Shown here one piece after another: positions 58,124-64,000 of a DNA stretch of 64,000 nt (the first letter of the stretch is position 1; each line of letters opens with the position of its first letter). The notes beneath the pieces are model-generated. The model was given only the letters and a program-made list of their open reading frames with translations, was not told where the DNA came from and did no database searches. The stretch comes from Egibacter rhizosphaerae. GTDB taxonomy: Bacteria > Actinomycetota > Nitriliruptoria > Euzebyales > Egibacteraceae. Location: the NCBI RefSeq assembly GCF_004322855.1, contig NZ_CP036402.1:3782001-3846000 (forward strand), read 5' to 3'. Position numbers and translations under genes: made by a program.

Positions 58124-58658
58124 CCGGTGCCCCAGCGAGGAGCAGCTCTCCGCCCGGCTCGACGGCGCGGTCGCCTCGTCGACCGCGCAACGGCTCGACG
58201 CACACGTCCGGAACTGCGGCGACTGTCGCGCCTGCCTCGAAGGTCTCCGCGCCGTTCGCGACACGCTGCGCAGCCTGCCCCCGCGGCAGGTCCCACCCGA
58301 GGTCCTGCGCAACGCAGCGGCCGCGGGCGAGCGGGCCGAGCTCCACCGCAGCCATCGGGTGCACGCAGGGGTCGTCGCCGCAGCGCTGGTGGCGGCGGTC
58401 GTTGCCGGGGCGGTCGTCGAGCAGCACCTCGTCGTCGGTGGTGACCGGGATATGCCTGCCGACCTCATGGAGACCCGACAGGAGCCCCACGGGGACGTCG
58501 AACTCCTGCGTGCCGCGGGCGTCCGCTCGGTCAGTGCGACAGGGACGATCCTGCGGTCGCCCGAACGTTCGGAGGTCGAGCCCGCGACGGTCGAACCGGT
58601 GCAGGTCGACGAGCTCGAGGCCGACGATGCGGCGCCCGTCGGGGCGGGCGAGCCCTGA
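58116..58658 (+). CDS. rseA: Anti-sigma factor with zinc-finger domain (RseA-like)
   Basis: A 180-residue membrane anti-sigma factor. The zf-HC2 motif is HVRNCGDCRACLEGL (His-x3-Cys-x2-Cys, about residues 31-38) with an earlier conserved His or Arg region, and a membrane helix at about 85-103 (VVAAALVAAVVAGAVVEQHL). The outer part is acidic. It should hold SigE until stress is sensed. The ATG overlaps the sigE end by eight bases. A 24-bp tandem repeat crosses its stop codon. Confidence 0.88.
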   Translation: MRDRCPSEEQLSARLDGAVASSTAQRLDAHVRNCGDCRACLEGLRAVRDTLRSLPPRQVPPEVLRNAAAAGERAELHRSHRVHAGVVAAALVAAVVAGAVVEQHLVVGGDRDMPADLMETRQEPHGDVELLRAAGVRSVSATGTILRSPERSEVEPATVEPVQVDELEADDAAPVGAGEP

Positions 58659-58726
58659 GCGTTCACGCCGGGCCAACACTGAGCGTTCACGGCGGGCCAG
58701 CACTGAGCGTTCACGCCGGGCGAGCG
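58655..58726. repeat. 24-bp tandem repeat across the rseA stop codon
   Basis: Units start at 58655, 58679 and 58703 (CTGAGCGTTCACGCCGGGCC plus four bases), with a degenerate fourth copy after. The first unit contains the TGA stop (58656-58658). Confidence 0.85.
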
Positions 58727-58893
58727 GCAGAGCGTTCACGCGCGGGGAGCGGCACACTGTCGGCACGAAACCCGCGAACTGTCGACACGAACCCGCCACG
58801 TGGACGCCGTCGGGTGCAGCCCGCTCGAGTGGCCCCGCCCGGTCCAGCCATTGAGTCGTTGTTCGGGGTGTCCAGGGTGTTGATGGAGACACG

Positions 58894-60165
58894 ATGAGAG
58901 GCGCAGCAAGGCGCACGCCGGCCGACGAGGTGTATCCGGCGATCCCCGCGGTCTCACGGAGGCGTTCCCGAGCGGCGACCGTGACCGGCGTGGTCGCCGC
59001 GAGCTGTGTCGGGGCGCTGGTGGGTGGCGGCCTCGTGCTCGCCGTCGCGGCCACCGCCGGGGATACGATCGGACTCGGCGGCGAGACGCCCGCGCCCGTT
59101 CCGCAGACCACCGTGGAGCCGCCGCCCGGCGAGGGTGACGACGCCGATTCCGACCGGATCGCCGACGTGGCCGAGGCCGTGCTGCCCGCCGTCGTCAGGG
59201 TCGACATCGACGGCGAGGAGGCCGACCAGCAGCCCGACCGTGGGCCCGACGACCCGAGCGGCAACGGTTCCGGGGTCATCTACGGGGGCGAGGGCCACAT
59301 CATCACGAACAACCACGTCGTGGAGCCGGCCGACGACCTCACCGTCGTGTTCGCCGACGGTTCGCGGGAGGAGGCCGAGGTCGTCGGCACCGACCGCTTG
59401 AACGATCTCGCGGTCATCCAGGTCGACCGCGACGACCTCACCGTCATCGGCATCGGCGACCAGTCGGCGTTGCGGGTGGGACAGCCGGCGGTGGCGGTCG
59501 GCAGCCCGTTCGGGCTCGAGGGATCGGTCACCAGCGGCGTGATCAGTGCGCTCGATCGCGGAATCGATGTGCGGGGGCCCGGCGGTGCCCCCCTGACGCT
59601 GCCGCAGGTGATCCAGACGGACGCACCGATCAACCCGGGGAACTCGGGCGGTCCCCTCGTGGACCGGCACGGCCAGCTCATCGGCATCAACTCAGCCATC
59701 CTGACATCCGGACAGCCGGCGAACGCGGGTGTCGGCTTCGCGATCCCGGTGGACACCGTCGTCGATGTGGCCGACGAACTCATCGCCGAGGGGCGGGTCA
59801 CGCACCCGTTCATCGGCATCGAGGGCGCGACCCTGTCCGTCAGCGAGGCCGAGGAGCTCGGCATCGACGGGGGAGCGGAGATCAGCGAGATCGTCCCCGA
59901 CACTCCGGCCGCCGAGGCCGGGCTCCAGTCGGGCGACGTGGTCGTGGGTCTGGGCGACGACACCATCCTCGCGATGGAGGAGCTCGTGACCAGCGTGCTC
60001 GAGTACGAAGTCGGTGAGGCGGTCGAGGTGCACTTACTGCGTGACGGGGAGGAGGAGACGGTCGAGGTCGTGCTGGCGGAACGCCCCGGCGACGACGAGC
60101 TGGGTTCGACCGACCCCGAGCTCGAAGGGCCGGAGGATCTCCCGGACGACGAGTTCGAGGACTGA
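58894..60165 (+). CDS. htrA: Membrane-anchored trypsin-like serine protease with PDZ domain (HtrA)
   Basis: A 423-residue protein: short cytosolic part, anchor helix (about 28-52), acidic linker, then a trypsin-like domain with His in HIITNNHVVEPADD, Asp in DRLNDLAVIQVDR and Ser in NPGNSGGPLVDR (the Gly-Asn-Ser-Gly-Gly motif). One PDZ domain follows (about 305-395; ISEIVPDTPAAEAGLQSGDV). It degrades or refolds misfolded envelope proteins and may cut the anti-sigma factor. It lies 235 bases after rseA and may also have its own promoter. Confidence 0.95.
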   Translation: MRGAARRTPADEVYPAIPAVSRRRSRAATVTGVVAASCVGALVGGGLVLAVAATAGDTIGLGGETPAPVPQTTVEPPPGEGDDADSDRIADVAEAVLPAVVRVDIDGEEADQQPDRGPDDPSGNGSGVIYGGEGHIITNNHVVEPADDLTVVFADGSREEAEVVGTDRLNDLAVIQVDRDDLTVIGIGDQSALRVGQPAVAVGSPFGLEGSVTSGVISALDRGIDVRGPGGAPLTLPQVIQTDAPINPGNSGGPLVDRHGQLIGINSAILTSGQPANAGVGFAIPVDTVVDVADELIAEGRVTHPFIGIEGATLSVSEAEELGIDGGAEISEIVPDTPAAEAGLQSGDVVVGLGDDTILAMEELVTSVLEYEVGEAVEVHLLRDGEEETVEVVLAERPGDDELGSTDPELEGPEDLPDDEFED

Positions 60166-60177
60166 GGTGTCCGAACG

Positions 60178-60519
60178 ATGAGCCCGTGGGAGATCGGCAC
60201 CCTCGCGCTGTTGGCCCTGCTCATCTTCGGTCCCGACAAGCTCCCGCAGATGGCTCGGACCACGGCGCAGACGATCGGTCGGGTGAGGCGCGAGGCCCGG
60301 GAGACGCTGGATGATCTGCGCAAGGCCAGCGAGATCGATCAGCTGCGCCGGGACGCGGGCATCGACGAGCTACGGGACGCGGCTCAGGAGCTGCAGGGGG
60401 ATGTCGATGACGCCCGGCAAGAGCTCGACCGTGCGGCGCTGACCGGATCGGACACCGGCAGCTCGCGCTCGCGGGTGCCCGACGACGAGCCGCCGCCCTA
60501 CGATCCCGACGCGACCTGA
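60178..60519 (+). CDS. tatB: Sec-independent translocase protein TatB/TatA
   Basis: A 113-residue protein with a short N-terminal membrane helix (WEIGTLALLALLIF), the family's Gly-Pro-Asp-Lys-Leu-Pro turn (FGPDKLPQMARTTAQTIGRV) and an amphipathic helix, then an acidic tail. TatB forms the receptor of the twin-arginine export machine. The length and place after htrA fit actinobacterial TatB; TatA could not be excluded by sequence alone. It starts 12 bases after htrA. Confidence 0.9.
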   Translation: MSPWEIGTLALLALLIFGPDKLPQMARTTAQTIGRVRREARETLDDLRKASEIDQLRRDAGIDELRDAAQELQGDVDDARQELDRAALTGSDTGSSRSRVPDDEPPPYDPDAT

Positions 60520-60525
60520 GCCCGC

Positions 60526-61146
60526 GTGCACATCGCTCCGGAGCGGCGGTCGCGCCGAGCGGCCGGGAGGGTGCTCGTCGGGGCCGCGGTCACCGCCGTC
60601 GCGTGGAGATCGCTGGGGCTGCGATCCGCTCAGCGTCTCGATGTGCGCCTCGGCGACGCCCTGCGCGCTCGGCGCCGACCGGGCCGGCGGGCCGACCGGT
60701 GGGTGGTTGCCACCACCGACCTCGGATCGCTCTACGCGGTGGGTGGCGCGTCGGCGACGCTCGCCTGGCTCGGGCGGCGGGAGGCCGCGGGCGACGTGGC
60801 CGGGATCGGCCTGCTCGCGTGGGTGGTCGGGCAGCGCACGAAGCGGTTCGTGCGTCGGAAGCGCCCCTACGAGGCTGACGGTGTCCGGCGCTTGATTCGG
60901 CCACCCACCGGCTCCTCGTTCCCGTCCGGGCACGCGGCGGTCGCCGCCGCCGTGGCGGAGGTACTGGCCGACGAGGTCCACCCGCTCGGTCGGGTCGCGC
61001 TCCGGGGGGTGGCCGGCTACGTCGCGGCCTCGCGGGTCGACGTGGGGGTGCACTACGCCAGCGACGTGCTCGGCGGCGCGGGAATCGGGATCGCGCTCGC
61101 GGGGTTGTGGCGCCTCGTGCCGCCAGGGCGCTGGCGCCGCGCCTAG
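60526..61146 (+). CDS. PAP2-superfamily phosphatase
   Basis: A 206-residue membrane phosphatase. The three catalytic motifs are present: KRFVRRKRPYE (Lys-x6-Arg-Pro), GSSFPSGHAAVAAAVAEVLA (Pro-Ser-Gly-His) and ASRVDVGVHYASDVLGGAG (Ser-Arg-x5-His-x3-Asp). Several Ala/Val/Leu-rich helices carry them. Such enzymes act on lipid phosphates such as undecaprenyl diphosphate or phosphatidic acid. The GTG is six bases after the tatB stop. It converges with mrp so closely that a CTAG sequence (61143-61146) gives the stop codon of both genes. Confidence 0.9.
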   Translation: MHIAPERRSRRAAGRVLVGAAVTAVAWRSLGLRSAQRLDVRLGDALRARRRPGRRADRWVVATTDLGSLYAVGGASATLAWLGRREAAGDVAGIGLLAWVVGQRTKRFVRRKRPYEADGVRRLIRPPTGSSFPSGHAAVAAAVAEVLADEVHPLGRVALRGVAGYVAASRVDVGVHYASDVLGGAGIGIALAGLWRLVPPGRWRRA

Positions 61147-62264
61147 AACTGCAGCGGCAGGCTCTTGCCGACCAGGGACGACTTCTTCTTCACGAGGCCG
61201 TCCGCGATCTCGCTGATGCGCTGCGACGCCGGCGCTTCGGGGTCGCTCAGCACGAGCGGACGGCCGTCGTCGGCGCCCTCGCGGAGCCGCGGGTCGATCG
61301 GGATGCTCCCCAGCAGGTCGGTGCCCAGTTCGGTGGCGAGCAGCGCGCCGCCACCTTCCCCGAAGATCGCGTACTCGGTGCCGGTGTCGGGCGCGACGAA
61401 GGTGGCCATATTCTCCACCACCCCCGCGACTCGCATGCCGGTTTGCGCGGTCGTCTGCCCCGCACGCAGCGCGACGCGCTGCGCGGCCTGCTGCGGTGTG
61501 GTGACCACGAGCATGTCCGCGTTCGGCAGCATCTGCGCGAGGCTGATCGCGATGTCGCCGGTGCCGGGTGGTAGGTCGCAGAGCAGGAAGTCGAGCTCGC
61601 CCCAGAAGACGTCCGCGAGGAACTGCTGCAGTGCGCGGTGCAGCATCGGTCCCCGCCAGATCACGGGCTTCTCCTCGTCGAGGAAGAAGCCGATCGAGAT
61701 CACCTTCACCCCGTGACCCATCAGCGGCAGGACCATGTCCTGCAGTGCGATCGGCTTGCCCTCGACCCCGAGCATCCGGGGAATCGAGTACCCCCAGATG
61801 TCGGCGTCGAGGATCCCGACGCGCTGACCGCGCTCGGCCAGGGCGACCGCGAGGTTCGTCGTGAGCGAGGACTTGCCCACCCCGCCCTTGCCGCTGGCGA
61901 CGGCGAAGACCTTCGTGTCGCTGTCGAGATCGTTGAAGGGGATGTGCGGCTCGCCCCCTTGTTGACCCGAGCTGCCCGCCTGGGGGCGGACCTGCGAAAC
62001 GACCGCGGCCGTCTCCTCCTCGCTCATGACGTCCCAGGCGACCTCGGCGCTGTCGACCCCCGGGACCGCGGCGGCCGCCTCGACGACCCTTGAGCGCAGG
62101 ACCTCTGCTGCCGGGTAGCCGACGACCGGGAGCCGCACGTCGATGATCGCCCGCCCATCGTCGAGGCGGACACCGTCGACCATCGCGAGCTCCCCGAGCG
62201 GGCGGTCGAGCAGCGGATCGTGTAGCTCGGCGACGGCGCGGCGCACCTCGTCTTGGTTCGCCAC
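61143..62264 (-). CDS. mrp: Mrp/NBP35-family iron-sulfur carrier ATPase without the CxxC motif
   Basis: A 373-residue protein: an N-terminal DUF59 domain (about 5-80; DPLLDRPLGELAMVDGVRLD) and a P-loop ATPase with the Walker A SGKGGVGKSSLTTNLAVAL (about 122-140), switch VGILDADIWGYSIPRMLGVE and Walker B-like LLCDLPPGTGDIAISLAQML. The C-terminal Cys-x-x-Cys that usually binds the cluster is replaced: ENMATFVAPDTGTEYAIFGE. That loss is seen in other actinobacterial Mrp proteins to my memory. AAAGGAT precedes the GTG at 62264. Same relative position as Rv1229c near sigE in mycobacteria. Confidence 0.9.
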   Translation of the reverse strand: MANQDEVRRAVAELHDPLLDRPLGELAMVDGVRLDDGRAIIDVRLPVVGYPAAEVLRSRVVEAAAAVPGVDSAEVAWDVMSEEETAAVVSQVRPQAGSSGQQGGEPHIPFNDLDSDTKVFAVASGKGGVGKSSLTTNLAVALAERGQRVGILDADIWGYSIPRMLGVEGKPIALQDMVLPLMGHGVKVISIGFFLDEEKPVIWRGPMLHRALQQFLADVFWGELDFLLCDLPPGTGDIAISLAQMLPNADMLVVTTPQQAAQRVALRAGQTTAQTGMRVAGVVENMATFVAPDTGTEYAIFGEGGGALLATELGTDLLGSIPIDPRLREGADDGRPLVLSDPEAPASQRISEIADGLVKKKSSLVGKSLPLQF

Positions 62265-62322
62265 CGGGAGATCCTTTCGGCTACGGGCGGAAGCCGGATC
62301 GTACCGGTGGGTTTCGTGAGAT

Positions 62323-64000
62323 TCAGCCGGAGCCGGGGGAGGCGCCGAGTTCGGCCAGCAACCGCTCGGCGGCCTCCACGTGGCGAGCTCTGCGACGCGT
62401 CCAGCTCTCGCCGTCGGCCGCCCCGTTGCCTGCCGCGGTCTCGCCGTCGGCCGCCCCGTTGCCTGCCGCGGTCTCGCCGTCGGCGGTCGACCTGTCGTCC
62501 GCGCGGTCTGCGTCGTCGTCGGGGTCTGCGGCCGCGTCGGGGTCTGCGTCGTCGTCGGGGTCTGCGGCCTGGTCGGGTCGCTCGTGCGGGAAACCGGGAT
62601 CCTGAATCGCCGATTCGCGATCCGCTCGGGCGGTCACGACCGCTGGGGGCGCGGTGGGCTCGTGGTCCATCCGTTCCCCTCGGTCGACTCGTTCCTCCCC
62701 GTCGACTCGTTCCTCCCCGTCGGCCCGTTCCTGCGCCACGGCAGCGCCGGCCGGCGCGAGAGAGCTCGCAGCTCGTGAGTTCACGGCGGACAACGAGCTG
62801 TCTCCCGGGGCCGCGTGAGGGACCTCGTGGGCGCCACCGCACGACTCGCCACACGAGGGGCACACCTTCCACGCGGGGTGCAGCTCCCGCTCGCACGCGT
62901 CGCAGCGCAACGGGCGGAGGTCGGTGCTGCACCACGGGCACCAGGCGAAGTCCGGCTCCACGCGCTGTGCACATCCCGGGCAGGTGCCGTCGCCGTCGCC
63001 CGTACCGCTGGGAGCGACGCGGAGGACCTCCTCCAGGGTCGTGACGCCCGCGGCGGCCAGTTCCACGCCGTGCTCGCGAACGGTTCTCAGGCCGGCGAGC
63101 CGCGCTTGCTCGCGGATGGCGGTCTCGGATCCTTCGTTGGCGATCAACTCCCGCACCGCGGTGGTGACCGGCATCATCTCGAACAGCCCGACGCGCCCGC
63201 GGTAGCCGCTCCAGCCACACTGGCCGCATCCGGCGCCACGCCGCAGGCGCGCGTCGCGCAGCTGTGCCTCGTTGATCCGCAGCGTCTCCAGCAGGCCGGG
63301 ATCGGGCTCGGCGGGACGCGCGCAGTGGGCGCAGACCCGCCGCACCAGCCGTTGGGCGACGACGAGGGTCAGAGCGCTCGATACGAGGAAGCTCGGCACG
63401 CCGAGGTCGCGCAGGCGCGACACGGCACCGGGTGCGTCGTTCGTGTGCAGGGTCGAGAGGACGAGGTGACCGGTGAGCGCGGCCTGCAACGACAGCTCGG
63501 CGGTCTCCCCGTCGCGGATCTCGCCGAGCATCACCACGTCGGGGTCCTGCCGCAGCACGCTGCGCAAGGACTTCGCGAACGTGAGGCCGGCCTTGGGATT
63601 GATCTGGGTCTGGTTCACCCCGCCGAGCCGGTACTCGATCGGGTCCTCGAGCGTGATCACGTTGTGGGTCTCGCGCGCGATCTCACGCAGGAACGCGTAC
63701 AGCGTCGACGTCTTGCCCGACCCCGTGGGGCCGGTGACGAGGACGAGACCCTGGGGCGACTCGATCGCGCTGTCGACGAGCGCCCGGTAGGCGCGATCGA
63801 GGCCGAGGTCGTCGAGCTGGAGCTGCTCGTCGCCCTGACGCAGGAGCCGGAGCACGAGCGTCTCGCCGTGCATCGTGGGCATCGCGGAGGCCCGCACGTC
63901 GATCGGCTCGCGGTCGACGCGGGCCTGCCAGCGCCCGTCCTGGGGGAGTCGGCGCTCGGCGATGTCCATGCCCGCCAGCAACTTGAGCCGGGAGATCAGC
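62323..64000 (-). CDS. GspE/PilB-type secretion ATPase with C-terminal zinc ribbons (partial)
   Basis: The start lies beyond the right edge; 559 residues are visible. Walker A is TGPTGSGKTSTLYAFLR, the Asp box is VITLEDPIEYRLGGVNQTQI, Walker B VVMLGEIRDGETAELSLQAA and the His box TGHLVLSTLHTNDAPG. The family tetracysteine (CAHC and CGQC) is kept. These enzymes power type II secretion or type IV pilus/Tad-like assembly. After the ATPase comes a four-CxxC zinc-ribbon module (about 62,840-62,980: CPGC, CPWC, CDAC, CPSC) and then a 160-residue low-complexity tail with Glu/Arg, Asp/Pro and AADGETAAGNG repeats, features not usual in this family. No pilin genes are in view. Confidence 0.85.
   Translation of the reverse strand, partial: LISRLKLLAGMDIAERRLPQDGRWQARVDREPIDVRASAMPTMHGETLVLRLLRQGDEQLQLDDLGLDRAYRALVDSAIESPQGLVLVTGPTGSGKTSTLYAFLREIARETHNVITLEDPIEYRLGGVNQTQINPKAGLTFAKSLRSVLRQDPDVVMLGEIRDGETAELSLQAALTGHLVLSTLHTNDAPGAVSRLRDLGVPSFLVSSALTLVVAQRLVRRVCAHCARPAEPDPGLLETLRINEAQLRDARLRRGAGCGQCGWSGYRGRVGLFEMMPVTTAVRELIANEGSETAIREQARLAGLRTVREHGVELAAAGVTTLEEVLRVAPSGTGDGDGTCPGCAQRVEPDFAWCPWCSTDLRPLRCDACERELHPAWKVCPSCGESCGGAHEVPHAAPGDSSLSAVNSRAASSLAPAGAAVAQERADGEERVDGEERVDRGERMDHEPTAPPAVVTARADRESAIQDPGFPHERPDQAADPDDDADPDAAADPDDDADRADDRSTADGETAAGNGAADGETAAGNGAADGESWTRRRARHVEAAERLLAELGASPGSG

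Overview
The window is a very GC-rich stretch of an actinobacterial chromosome. The evidence is mycothiol-type chemistry (an MshB/Mca deacetylase), a sigE-rseA-htrA-tatB locus beside an O-methyltransferase and mrp, cell-wall-binding repeat 2 domains, DUF222/HNH genes, frequent GTG starts and TAG(A/G)CT-like -10 boxes. Exported proteins and lipoproteins carry long Asp/Glu-rich spacers, and one secreted protein is almost entirely Ser-Asp-Glu-Gly. That points to a salt-adapted lineage; a Nitriliruptoria-type relative (Nitriliruptor, Egibacter, Euzebya) is my inference, not something the sequence proves. I see no rRNA, tRNA, CRISPR array, prophage or complete insertion sequence. Most of the window reads as core chromosome, with a few decayed spots.

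Layout. 1-3,643: the tail of a cation/proton antiporter, then a scrambled locus in which a DUF222/HNH endonuclease gene lies between pieces of lemA and of a membrane-anchored family probably associated with it. 3,730-9,383: housekeeping genes nth, ispH, a DUF5658 protein, pterin carbinolamine dehydratase, ribonuclease D, MshB/Mca and upp. 9,716-17,913: a secreted CWB2/5'-nucleotidase fusion followed by a BMP-type nucleoside ABC importer, together a likely nucleotide salvage module. 18,138-22,511: pyruvate kinase, a MarR regulator, small proteins and two decayed genes (sirtuin and TspO-like). 22,573-25,759: a znuA-znuC-znuB-zur operon with a palindrome lying over its promoter. 25,929-36,147: two SDR enzymes, ferredoxin, a phosphodiesterase-family protein, pdxH, two clpP genes, an SRPBCC/ArsR pair, a phosphohexomutase and folP. 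36,278-44,027: a membrane/MoxR cluster (membrane protein, DUF4129, DUF4350, MoxR, DUF58, with SpoIIM-like and RDD genes at its end). 44,276-51,797: hydrolases, DUF3151, a lipoprotein, a cupin, leucyl aminopeptidase and an unknown membrane protein. 52,037-56,538: the acidic repeat protein, a membrane diguanylate cyclase and an EVE-domain protein. 56,560-62,264: the envelope-stress locus (O-methyltransferase, sigE, rseA, htrA, tatB, PAP2, mrp). The window ends inside a GspE/PilB-type ATPase with an unusual zinc-ribbon tail.

How genes work together. The surface nucleotidase can strip phosphate from extracellular nucleotides, the BMP lipoprotein and NupOPQ-like transporter can import the nucleosides, and upp lies close by for uracil salvage. 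The zinc operon can be switched off by its own last gene. SigE, its anti-sigma factor, HtrA and TatB form an envelope stress and export unit. The MoxR/DUF58/DUF4129 cluster looks like a chaperone-AAA and membrane assembly system whose role is unknown.

Gene expression features stand out. Several genes (nth, DUF5658, upp, pdxH, spoIIM, the cupin and perhaps DUF3151) have a -10 box only 6-8 bases before the start codon, as expected for leaderless mRNAs. Two genes in the MoxR cluster appear to start with CTG, and three genes have tandem duplications that run across their stop codons.
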